Source: Blastocatellia bacterium UBA7656 (GTDB taxonomy: Bacteria > Acidobacteriota > Blastocatellia > UBA7656). Taken from it: a DNA stretch of 64,000 nucleotides. Every line of letters begins with the position of its first letter. Position 1 is the first letter of the stretch. Positions 57,206-64,000 of the stretch are shown piece by piece. Below the pieces are notes generated by a model. It was not told the origin of the DNA, made no database searches, and saw only the letters and a program-made list of their open reading frames with translations. A program made the position numbers and the translations under genes. The DNA lies in assembly GCA_002483445.1 (NCBI GenBank), contig DLHY01000091.1, forward strand, positions 1 through 64,000. The letters run 5' to 3'.

Positions 57206-57285
57206 CAGATGTCAGATGTTAGATGTTAGATGTTAGCGAGGATAAGAGTGACTTGCTAACATCTGACATCTAACATCTAACATCT
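57206..57285 (-). repeat. Tandem-repeat hairpin, AGATGTT units
   Basis: Four units (AGATGTT/AGATGTC) on the left (57206-57236) and four complementary units on the right (57256-57285) make an approximately 30-bp stem with a 19-base loop, the longest in the window. The right arm starts at the base after the TGA of the homocysteine methyltransferase gene. Confidence 0.85.
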
Positions 57286-59121
57286 TCACAATACAGAAAA
57301 CACATCCAGCGCATACTGCACTCTGCCGAACGGGGCCGATACCTGCACGCCCTGAACGAGATCGCGCACCTCGACGAGCGTCTCGCGCGCAATGGCCAGC
57401 CCCTCTTCGCGGGCCGCATCCTTATCAGAGACTTTCGCCATGCGTTCGAGTATCGCGTCAGGCACGACCACTCCGGGAACTTCGTTGGCGAGAAATTCCG
57501 CATTGCGATAGCTCACCAGAGGCCAGATGCCCGCAATGACCGGGATGCGGCAATGCTCTATGCGCCTGAGAAAATTTTTCAACTGTCCGACATCGAACGT
57601 CGGCTGGGTGATGGCGTACTCGGCTCCCGCTTCCACTTTCCATTCGAAGCGACGCAACTCGTAGTCCGGATCGATTGCGCACGGATTGACACCCACGCCC
57701 ATAAAGAACGAAGTCGGGCCGCCAATGGGATTGCCTCCTATGTCTAAACCGTGATTGAGACGATTGACCATGTTGACAAGCCCTATGGAATCGATATCGA
57801 ACACGGCTGTCGCTTCCGGGTAAGGCCCCATCTTGGGCGGGTCGCCTGTGATGATCAAAATGTTTCTCAGTCCCAAAGCCGCCGCGCCGAGCAGATCGCT
57901 CGTCATCCCTAAAAGATTTCTGTCCCGACAGCAGTAATGCATGACGGCTTCCATCCCAACCTGCTGCTCGATGATGGTCGAAACTGCTATCACTCCCATG
58001 CGCGACTGAGCGCGCGGACCGTCGGGGACGTTGACGGCATCGACACCGCCTTCCTTGAGCAGCCTCACGCTTTCGATCATCTTCCCGGCATCGCACCCTT
58101 TGGGCGGGACTATCTCGACGGAAGTGACGAATTCGCCTTTGGAGATTTTCGCCGCGAATCGCGATTTCTTTTCGCGCGGCGTGACTTCTACATCCGAAAG
58201 TTTCTGCTCATCGAGGAAGACGCTCACAGCCGAACGACCGGGCGAAAGCGCGGCCACCGCGTTTGCGATCTGCTTTATGTGATCGGGCGTAGTGCCGCAG
58301 CATCCGCCGACGAATTTGGCTCCCGCCTGAATGAGTCTTTTGGCGTACCTGGCGATGTATTCGGGCGAGGTCATATAAAACATGCGGCCTTCGACCTGGC
58401 GCGGCAATCCGTTGTTGGGTTGAGCCGAGAGCTTGCGAGCCGTCACCTCGCGCATCTTCTCAAGCGCGTCGAGCATGGCGTGCGGGCCGACCGAGCAGTT
58501 CAGCCCGATCACATCCGCGCCCCACTCATCCAATCGGCGCGTGAAAATATCGGGCGACGTGCCGTAGCTGGTGTTGCCGTCGTTTTGAATCGTCATCTGC
58601 GCGACTATCGGCAGATCGCACGCTTCGCGGACGGCCAGAATCGCCTGATGAATTTCGGCCACATCGGAAAAGGTTTCGAGTATGAAGAGATCGACTCCGC
58701 CTTCGAGCAAAGCTTCGACCTGCTGGCGAAAAATAGAACGGGCTTCTTCGACCGAAGTCGGGCCGTAAGGCTCTATGCGAATGCCCAGTGGGCCTATCGC
58801 GGCGGCGACAAAAACTCTCTCGCCTGCGGCTTCGCGAGCCAGTCTCGCGCCTGCCAGATTGATGTCGCGGATTTTGTCTTCGAGTCCATAGGCGGCGAGC
58901 TTGACGCGATTCGCGCCGTAGGTGTTGGTTTCGATGATGTCGGCTCCGGCACGGACGTAGTCGCGATGGAGGCCCGCGACGAGATCGGCATTCGACAGAT
59001 TGAGATCGTCGAAGCAGCGATTGATGTAGACGCCGCGCGAATAGAGCATCGTCCCCATCGCGCCGTCGAAAACGTAAACGCGGTCGTCAGTAACTGCGCT
59101 GCGGAAATCTTTCTTAGCCAT
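57286..59121 (-). CDS. Bifunctional homocysteine S-methyltransferase / 5,10-methylenetetrahydrofolate reductase
   Basis: A 611-residue fusion like Bacillus YitJ. Residues 1-300: betaine-homocysteine methyltransferase-type barrel (YVFDGAMGTMLYSRG, IETNTYGANR, LNCSVGPHAM, FVGGCCGTTPDHI with zinc cysteines). Residues about 330-611: methylenetetrahydrofolate reductase (VTSVEIVPPKGCDAGKM, MTSDLLGAAALGLRNILIIT, GDPPKMG, YAITQPTFDVGQL). The fusion could make methyl-THF and carry a methyl group to homocysteine. ATG 59121 is used; the TTG at 59130 lies in a terminator tail. A SAM-II-type riboswitch and a terminator precede it. Confidence 0.9.
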   Translation of the reverse strand: MAKKDFRSAVTDDRVYVFDGAMGTMLYSRGVYINRCFDDLNLSNADLVAGLHRDYVRAGADIIETNTYGANRVKLAAYGLEDKIRDINLAGARLAREAAGERVFVAAAIGPLGIRIEPYGPTSVEEARSIFRQQVEALLEGGVDLFILETFSDVAEIHQAILAVREACDLPIVAQMTIQNDGNTSYGTSPDIFTRRLDEWGADVIGLNCSVGPHAMLDALEKMREVTARKLSAQPNNGLPRQVEGRMFYMTSPEYIARYAKRLIQAGAKFVGGCCGTTPDHIKQIANAVAALSPGRSAVSVFLDEQKLSDVEVTPREKKSRFAAKISKGEFVTSVEIVPPKGCDAGKMIESVRLLKEGGVDAVNVPDGPRAQSRMGVIAVSTIIEQQVGMEAVMHYCCRDRNLLGMTSDLLGAAALGLRNILIITGDPPKMGPYPEATAVFDIDSIGLVNMVNRLNHGLDIGGNPIGGPTSFFMGVGVNPCAIDPDYELRRFEWKVEAGAEYAITQPTFDVGQLKNFLRRIEHCRIPVIAGIWPLVSYRNAEFLANEVPGVVVPDAILERMAKVSDKDAAREEGLAIARETLVEVRDLVQGVQVSAPFGRVQYALDVFSVL

Positions 59122-59128
59122 AAAAGTC

Positions 59129-59156
59129 AAAAGCCCCGCGCTAAACTGCGCGGGGC
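59129..59156 (-). terminator. Terminator hairpin in the leader of the homocysteine methyltransferase gene
   Basis: On the minus strand GCCCCGCGC, loop AGTTTA, GCGCGGGGC and then TTTTGACTTTT directly before the ATG. A GTTTAGC spanning the loop (59146-59140) can pair instead with GCTAAAC in the aptamer (59175-59169), so the hairpin looks conditional. Confidence 0.7.
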
Positions 59157-59215
59157 CTAAACCCGACTGTTTAGCAGTTTTTTACGTGGAGCAATTCGTC
59201 TAAATCGCCACGATG
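59157..59215 (-). promoter_or_regulatory. SAM-II-type riboswitch (probable)
   Basis: The leader reads, on the minus strand, CGTGG (59212-59208), CGATTTAGACGAATTGCT, CCACG (59189-59185), TAAAAAACT, GCTAAAC, AGTCGGG. The order CGYG stem, GATTTA loop, ATTGC, closing CRCG, A-rich tract and GCTAAA is that of SAM-II aptamers (H-type pseudoknot). It lies about 50 bases before a gene for homocysteine methylation, a sensible target for S-adenosylmethionine control. Fold and homology were judged by eye against my memory of the SAM-II sequence, not computed. Confidence 0.7.
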
Positions 59216-59231
59216 AATTATCAACAAGGCA

Positions 59232-59260
59232 AGGGTACATCTCACAGCCTTTCAAGTCAA
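59232..59260 (-). promoter_or_regulatory. Promoter of the riboswitch-controlled transcript
   Basis: On the minus strand TTGACT (59260-59255), a 17-bp spacer and TACCCT (59237-59232). Transcription would start near 59225, giving a leader of about 100 bases that contains the whole aptamer and terminator. Confidence 0.5.
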
Positions 59261-59303
59261 ACGTTCAGACAAGGCTGATGCAAAGTCGCGACAGGCTATC
59301 TGC

Positions 59304-59993
59304 TTACGGCAATCTTTCAACCCGTTTGAAATCGGCTGGCACCGTGAACTCATTCGCGCTCGCCTGTTGCACATGGCGTCGCTCGGTTATGATGCGAATG
59401 CGCGACGAAGACTCAGTTTCAATCCTCACAGCAAGCCACGCAAGATCGCGCGCAAGAAAAACCCGACTCACCTCCGTTTGTCCTGCGGCAAACGTGGCGC
59501 GCTTTTCGATCACCCGGCACGGGTGGCCATCGATTGTTTCGTCAGCGAGCGACAGAGTTTCTGTTTTGTCGGGAGAGGCGGATCCGAAAGCGCGGTCTAT
59601 TTCTTTCGCGGCATTTTCATGGATCGCGCTTTGTTGATTATCCGGCATTGGATTTTCTTCAGGCGCGAGAATCGTTTCGACGTAAAGCCTTCGGTCGAGG
59701 GAGAGCAGGAAATTTCTGTTCAGATCAGGTCGAAAGATGAGCGCGCGACGCTCTCCCGCTTCGATCCAGTCTTCGCGCCGCATCTCGCCCATGCGATAGA
59801 CGCGCGACTCTGTCACTTCGCGACGGTCGCCCTCTTCGATGGTTCGCACGACTGTGGCCGAGTAACTTTCAGGCTCGCCCGTGATGATCGTGTGAGGCTC
59901 GACCGATTCAACACGGCTCTTACAGTGAATAGTGAAAAGAGACGCCGCGATGATCAAGGCGGCGACCGAAAATCGATGAACAGAGTGAGACAT
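59304..59993 (-). CDS. Putative lipoprotein of unknown function
   Basis: A 229-residue protein starting MSHSVHRFSVAALIIAASL, then FTIHC as a possible lipobox; the remainder is beta-rich (YSATVVRTIEEGDRREVTES, NFLLSLDRRLYVETI, VSRVFLARDLAWLAVRIETE) and resembles LolA/DUF4412-type barrels that bind lipid or measure outer-membrane cargo. ATG 59993 is preferred; the frame extends to 60089 but overlaps the toxin gene. The final part QQASANEFTVPADFKRVE is typical of the group. Moderate support. Confidence 0.6.
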   Translation of the reverse strand: MSHSVHRFSVAALIIAASLFTIHCKSRVESVEPHTIITGEPESYSATVVRTIEEGDRREVTESRVYRMGEMRREDWIEAGERRALIFRPDLNRNFLLSLDRRLYVETILAPEENPMPDNQQSAIHENAAKEIDRAFGSASPDKTETLSLADETIDGHPCRVIEKRATFAAGQTEVSRVFLARDLAWLAVRIETESSSRIRIITERRHVQQASANEFTVPADFKRVERLP

Positions 59994-60003
59994 TCGCCGT
60001 GGA

Positions 60004-60495
60004 TTATTTTTCGCCTGCCTGCTTGAGCAGCAGAGCCACCAGATCATCCGACAGCCACAAACCTGTGTCTCGGAGTTTCCGAATAGCATCTGCTGCTGAA
60101 GGAATCAGGCCGCGACGTTTTGCAAGCACTATTGCTCCGCCCGTTCCGAGAGTCGGCACTCCAATAGTTCGCGCGCAACGTCGCGCTGCTGCATCATCAA
60201 GCATCGCTCGACAACCGGGATTGCTGAGAGCCAAGCTCAAGACTTCGGATTCTCCCTGCCCAAGATTCCAGGCTGTGATGATCGAGGGAATTTCTGCGAC
60301 TTCAACCTGCATTGCCCAGAGTGCGGTCGGGAGTTGCTGAGATGCCGGATCATCCGGGTGGCCTCGAAGCACTTCCTCCCGGACTCCATTCGGCACCAGA
60401 ATTTCAGAGAAAAGCTGTGGCAACAGGCTCGCTTGATCACTTTGAAACAAGGCGATCAGAGGCGAGGCGTTGACGACGACCCGATCAGTTTTCAC
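60004..60495 (-). CDS. DUF3368 toxin-like protein (PIN fold)
   Basis: A 163-residue PIN-like protein of the DUF3368 family: VVVNASPLIALFQSD at the N-terminus with the first Asp replaced by Asn, LGQGESEVLSLAL and MLDDAAARRCARTIGVPTLG with acidic residues in the other active-site places. It is the predicted toxin of UPF0175/DUF3368 pairs; its start lies 11 bp inside the end of the UPF0175 gene. Confidence 0.85.
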   Translation of the reverse strand: MKTDRVVVNASPLIALFQSDQASLLPQLFSEILVPNGVREEVLRGHPDDPASQQLPTALWAMQVEVAEIPSIITAWNLGQGESEVLSLALSNPGCRAMLDDAAARRCARTIGVPTLGTGGAIVLAKRRGLIPSAADAIRKLRDTGLWLSDDLVALLLKQAGEK

Positions 60496-60739
60496 CAGCC
60501 AGTTCCTCCGCCAGTTCTTCAGCGTCGTATTGAAAGACTGAAACCTTGAAGCGTGAGAGCGCGCGAATGAATTCTGCTCGCGACAGTCCGGCTATCTCAG
60601 CCGCTTTGCCCTGAGATAATTCTCCAACCTCATACCACTTGACGGCTGCCGCTATTCGCATCTCCCGGACGAACTCGTCGGGCGCTTTGCGCAATGCGGC
60701 AAAAGCTGTCTCAGGCAAATCTATCGTCACTGTTCGCAT
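60485..60739 (-). CDS. UPF0175 family antitoxin
   Basis: An 84-residue UPF0175 protein: TVTIDLPETAFAALR, FVREMRIAAAVKWYEVGEL, SQGKAAEIAGLSRAEFI, FLSALSRF-like ending FQYDAEELAEEL. The helix-turn-helix (LSQGKAAEIAGLSRAEF) makes it a DNA-binding antitoxin. GAGGAGG precedes ATG 60739. It is 10 bp after the kgd stop, so it may be read from that transcript. Confidence 0.88.
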   Translation of the reverse strand: MRTVTIDLPETAFAALRKAPDEFVREMRIAAAVKWYEVGELSQGKAAEIAGLSRAEFIRALSRFKVSVFQYDAEELAEELAGEN

Positions 60740-60749
60740 AATCTCCTCC

Positions 60750-63700
60750 TCAATCAACGAAAGCGTCCTTGATCAGTTGTCGTTGCTCCATCTGATGAAC
60801 AGTGTGCGAGCCTGTAGCCGTGCTTGCGCTCGCTGTGCGTCCTACATATCGAAGCGCTTTTTTATCTCCGATCAATTCCCTGAGTCTCGATTCGACAAAC
60901 GACCAGCCGCCCTGATTGCGAGGCTCTTCCTGAACCCATCGAACGTCAGCCGCAGCGGAGAATGAATCGAACTGTTCGGCAAGCTGTCTTTTAGGGAATG
61001 GATAAAACTGTTCGAGCCGTAAAATCGCCGTCTCCGTGTCGCCTCGCTTTTTGCGCTCCGCCGCGAGATCGTAGTAAACCTTTCCGCTGGCGATCACCAC
61101 GCGGCTCACAGCCGCGGGATTTATCTCATCATCCGGGATCACGGGTAGAAAACCTCCGCTGGTGAACTCCTCGATTGGCGATGCCGCTTCCGACAGCCGC
61201 AGCAGGCTCTTGGGCGTCATCACGACGAGCGGCTTTGCCTCGCCGCGGGCCTGTCTTCTTAAAAGATGAAAATACTGCGCGGCGGTCGTGCAGCAGGCCA
61301 CCCGCATATTTCCCTCGGCGCATAGTTGCAGGTAACGCTCAAGCCGCGCGCTCGAATGCTCAGGCCCCTGCCCCTCGTAACCGTGAGGCAGCAGCAGGAC
61401 GACGCGAGCGGGTTGATTCCATTTCTGCTCGCCCGACGCGATGAACTGATCGATTATGACCTGCGCGGCGTTGGCGAAATCGCCGAACTGCGCCTCCCAC
61501 AAAACCAGTCCATCAGGCGCAGCCACGCTGTAGCCGTATTCGAATCCTAATGCGCCCGCTTCAGAAAGCGGGCTGTCGTAGATTTGAAAACGCGCATCTC
61601 CCGCGGCCATCGCCTTGAGAGGTATCCACTCTTCGCCCGTTGCGGTATCGGTGAAAGCCGCGTGTCGCTGGCTGAAAGTTCCGCGCACGGTGTCCTGTCC
61701 GCTGATGCGAACGCTCGTCCCTTCGCGAATGAGTGAGCCGAAGGCCAGAGCTTCGGCCATAGCCCAATCTACTGCCGCTTCGCCTTCGACCATCTTCGCT
61801 CGGCGGGCAAGCAGGCCGACTATCTTGGGATTGAGATTGAAACCCTTAGGCACAGTGTTGATCGTCTGCCCAATCACCTGAAGCGTGTGTTGATCGACTC
61901 CCGTCTTGATCACCTCGACACTTTCCGGCTCCATTTGCGCCGTGGGGATTGCGACTTCTCCGCCCTGACGCGCGACTATTTCCTTCGCGCCAAGCTGCGC
62001 GTTTTCATATCGTCGCATTCGCTCTTCCATCAACTCATGGACGCGAGCTTCATCGATGACGCCTTCAGCGATGAGCCGACGCGCGTAAAGCTCTCTCACG
62101 CCGGGATGATTGCGTATGCGCTGATACATGACGGGCTGGGTATAGGTAGGCTCGTCGCCTTCATTGTGGCCGAGTTTGCGAAATCCTATCACGTCGAGGA
62201 CGACATCTTTACGGAACTTCATCCGGTAATCGAGCGCGATCTGAAGCGTGTTGTAAGCTGATTCGGGGTCATCAGAGTTGATGTGAAAAATCGGAGCCTG
62301 GATCATCTTGGCGATATCGGTGCTGTAAGTCGAAGAGCGACCTTCTTCGGGCGGCGTGGTGAACCCCAATTGATTGTTGACGATGATATGAATCGTTCCG
62401 CCTGTCGCATAGCCCGGTAGTTGAGAGAGATTGAGCGTTTCGGCCACCACGCCTTCTCCCGCGAAAGCCGCGTCGCCGTGAAGCAAAACAGCGAGCAGGC
62501 GCTCAGGACTTTCAGTCCCGTCCTGCTTTGCGCGAACCATTCCTTCGACCACGGGATCTACGAATTCGAGATGGCTCGGATTCGAGGCGACCGCAAGCAT
62601 CACCTGATGACCTTCCATCGTTTCGCGCAATCCGCTCGCGCCCTGATGATATTTCACATCGCCCTGATCGTGAGGGAATCGCGGATGAATCGACCCCTCG
62701 AAGCTCGTGAATATCCGCTCGCAGAAACGGCCTATCACGTTCGCTATGACGTTCAATCTGCCGCGATGCGACATCCCCATCGTGATGTCGCGGATGCCAC
62801 GACGAGCCGCGCTTTCGATCAATTGATCGAGCAGAGCGACGACAGTTTCATTCCCCTCGATGGAAAATCGCTTCTGGCCCAAATACTTCGTTCCGAGAAA
62901 TCTCTCGAACAATTCGGCTGAGATGAGCTTCCACAGGATTTGATTTTTCGTGTCATTTGAAACCGCGGGCGCATCGCGTTCGACGCGCGAGCGAATCCAT
63001 TCTTTTTCTTCCGGGTCTTGAATATTGCGGTACTCGACTCCCGTTTTGCCGCAGTAGTAACGACGCAGCAGACTGATTATCTCGCGCAGAGTCGCCGTCT
63101 CTTTTCCGCCGAGACCCGACGCGATGAACTCGCGGTCGAGATCCCAGACCGTAAGCCCGTAGGTGGCTATGTCGAGTTCCGGGTGATACTGAATCTGCTT
63201 ACAACCAAGCGGATCGAGGTCGGCTATGAGATGGCCGCGCACGCGATAGGCATTGATCAATTCGAAGACGCGCGCTTGTTTGCGAATCTCATCGCGGTGA
63301 TACGCTTCGCCAAGTAGCGCGGGATTGACATCTATTGCCCAGACGTAAGGACGAAAGGGAATTCCAAGCTGGGCGAATATCTCGTCGTAAAAATTATGCT
63401 CGCCGCGCAGCAGTTCTTCGATGTAGGCGAGGAATGCGCCCGACTCCGCGCCCTGAATTATCCGGTGATCGTAAGTGCTGGTCACTGTCATCACCTTGCT
63501 GATGCCGAGCAGCGAGAGAGCTTCCCGTGACATCGCGCGATACTCGGCGGGAGTCTCTATCGCGCCGGTTGCGATGATCGCGCCCTGACCCGCCATCAAT
63601 CGCGGATTGGAAGCCGTCGTGCCGATGGTTCCGGGATTGGTGATGCTTATCGTCGTCGATTGAAAATCCGCGATCTGTATTTTTCCTTCGCGGGTGCGAC

Positions 63701-64000
63701 CTATGATGTCGTCGTAAGCAAGGAGCAGTTGAGAAAAATCGAGTTTGTCTGCGGCTTTTATATTTGGCACAAGCAGCGAACGGGTTCCGTCCCTGCGCGT
63801 CACGTCGACAGCTATGCCGAGATTGACTTCCGGGTGGCGGACTCTCGTGGGCGTTCCATCAATTTCTTCGAAGGAGTCGTTGAGCGCGGGGAATCGTTCG
63901 AGGGCTTTGATAACAGCGCGGGCGAGTATGTGTGTGAATGAGGCTTTGCGACCCGAAGCTTTCAGGTAATCGTTGATGAGGCGACGATTTTCGTCGAGAA
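60750..64000 (-). CDS. kgd: Multifunctional 2-oxoglutarate decarboxylase/dehydrogenase (Kgd/OdhA type), 5' end beyond window
   Basis: The frame is open from the right edge (1082 codons visible). The N-terminal part shown is an E2 acyltransferase domain (INDYLKASGRKASFTHI, LVPNIKAADKLDFSQL, ISITNPGTIGT, TSTYDHRIIQGAESG with the catalytic His-Asp). It is followed by the E1 2-oxoglutarate dehydrogenase: GMSHRGRLNVIANVIG, HLEFVDPVVEGMVRAKQD, LLHGDAAFAGEGVVAET, NNQLGFTTPPEEGRSS, MFRKDVVLD-like thiamine-binding stretch, and the C-terminal transketolase-like part (DWAMAEALAFGSLIREG, LLPHGYEGQGPEHSSARLER). This one-chain layout is known from Mycobacterium Kgd; it lacks a lipoyl domain of its own. Converts 2-oxoglutarate in the TCA cycle. 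Confidence 0.93.
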   Translation of the reverse strand, partial: LDENRRLINDYLKASGRKASFTHILARAVIKALERFPALNDSFEEIDGTPTRVRHPEVNLGIAVDVTRRDGTRSLLVPNIKAADKLDFSQLLLAYDDIIGRTREGKIQIADFQSTTISITNPGTIGTTASNPRLMAGQGAIIATGAIETPAEYRAMSREALSLLGISKVMTVTSTYDHRIIQGAESGAFLAYIEELLRGEHNFYDEIFAQLGIPFRPYVWAIDVNPALLGEAYHRDEIRKQARVFELINAYRVRGHLIADLDPLGCKQIQYHPELDIATYGLTVWDLDREFIASGLGGKETATLREIISLLRRYYCGKTGVEYRNIQDPEEKEWIRSRVERDAPAVSNDTKNQILWKLISAELFERFLGTKYLGQKRFSIEGNETVVALLDQLIESAARRGIRDITMGMSHRGRLNVIANVIGRFCERIFTSFEGSIHPRFPHDQGDVKYHQGASGLRETMEGHQVMLAVASNPSHLEFVDPVVEGMVRAKQDGTESPERLLAVLLHGDAAFAGEGVVAETLNLSQLPGYATGGTIHIIVNNQLGFTTPPEEGRSSTYSTDIAKMIQAPIFHINSDDPESAYNTLQIALDYRMKFRKDVVLDVIGFRKLGHNEGDEPTYTQPVMYQRIRNHPGVRELYARRLIAEGVIDEARVHELMEERMRRYENAQLGAKEIVARQGGEVAIPTAQMEPESVEVIKTGVDQHTLQVIGQTINTVPKGFNLNPKIVGLLARRAKMVEGEAAVDWAMAEALAFGSLIREGTSVRISGQDTVRGTFSQRHAAFTDTATGEEWIPLKAMAAGDARFQIYDSPLSEAGALGFEYGYSVAAPDGLVLWEAQFGDFANAAQVIIDQFIASGEQKWNQPARVVLLLPHGYEGQGPEHSSARLERYLQLCAEGNMRVACCTTAAQYFHLLRRQARGEAKPLVVMTPKSLLRLSEAASPIEEFTSGGFLPVIPDDEINPAAVSRVVIASGKVYYDLAAERKKRGDTETAILRLEQFYPFPKRQLAEQFDSFSAAADVRWVQEEPRNQGGWSFVESRLRELIGDKKALRYVGRTASASTATGSHTVHQMEQRQLIKDAFVD

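Noticed and set aside
57206..57285. CRISPR array
   Set aside because: Units are 7 bp, contiguous and mirrored; there are no 20-40-bp spacers and no cas genes in the window.
1..64000. tRNA or rRNA genes
   Set aside because: No T-loop (GGTTCRANTCC-type) with cloverleaf context and no rRNA segment recognised on either strand; a tRNAscan/barrnap run would settle it.

Overview
The window (roughly 55% GC, densely coded on both strands) looks like a chromosomal segment of a Gram-negative (diderm) heterotroph. The best guess is an acidobacterium of the Blastocatellia type. The pointers are a 2-oxoglutarate decarboxylase with fused E2 and E1 modules (Kgd type), TonB-dependent receptors and secreted proteins with carboxypeptidase-regulatory-like repeats, a SPOR-SpoIID protein, many secreted hydrolases, and many intergenic short tandem repeats. 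This placement is inference from gene content; no rRNA or tRNA was seen to confirm it.

Layout. 0-0.8 kb: 5' end of thrC (runs off the left edge) and a frameshifted coiled-coil ORF. 0.9-8.1 kb: AtuA-like protein divergent from the two subunits of a biotin-dependent acyl-CoA carboxylase, then a small protein/retropepsin pair and an acyl-CoA dehydrogenase; together a leucine/isoprenoid-type acyl-CoA catabolic set. 8.2-10.3 kb: di-haem cytochrome c and a scar made of an IS256-type transposase fragment inside a broken Ig-like-domain gene. 10.4-15.1 kb: thioredoxin-NHL protein, anti-sigma-like protein, DoxX, metalloprotease, and a toxin-antitoxin locus whose PIN toxin is truncated. 15.2-20.6 kb: a compact five-gene minus-strand operon with an OlsB-like N-acyltransferase, an OlsA/PlsC-like O-acyltransferase, DinB-like and NRDE proteins, and an 873-residue alpha/beta-hydrolase + DedA/VTT + ATP-grasp fusion. 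20.7-24.9 kb: TonB receptor, orphan antitoxin, VapBC-like pair, unknown gene. 25-32.9 kb: PQQ-type sugar dehydrogenase lipoprotein, Zn-ribbon protein, PAF-acetylhydrolase-like enzyme, thiolase, two paralogous secreted repeat proteins. 33-36.5 kb: pentahaem cytochrome, molybdopterin oxidoreductase and four-cluster ferredoxin. 36.9-38.8 kb: two outer-membrane barrel paralogues, one with an in-frame stop codon. 38.9-45.7 kb: TonB-like protein, SPOR-SpoIID protein, DUF2889, MaoC, amidohydrolase. 45.8-48 kb: a Septu-type (PtuA/PtuB) anti-phage pair. 48-53 kb: serine hydrolase, PIG-L-like protein, Xaa-Pro aminopeptidase, alpha/beta hydrolase. 53-59.3 kb: methionine cycle block (MetH and a homocysteine methyltransferase/MTHFR fusion), the latter preceded by what reads as a SAM-II riboswitch with a terminator. 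59.3-64 kb: lipoprotein, UPF0175/DUF3368 toxin-antitoxin pair, and Kgd running off the right edge.

Two themes stand out. First, at least fifteen intergenic blocks are built from 7-9 bp tandem repeats, many folded back as long imperfect hairpins, often starting exactly at the stop codon of a gene. Secondly, the lipid operon joins two acyltransferases of the aminolipid (ornithine-lipid) type to a hydrolase-flippase-ligase fusion, a candidate for an undescribed aminolipid synthesis/modification system.
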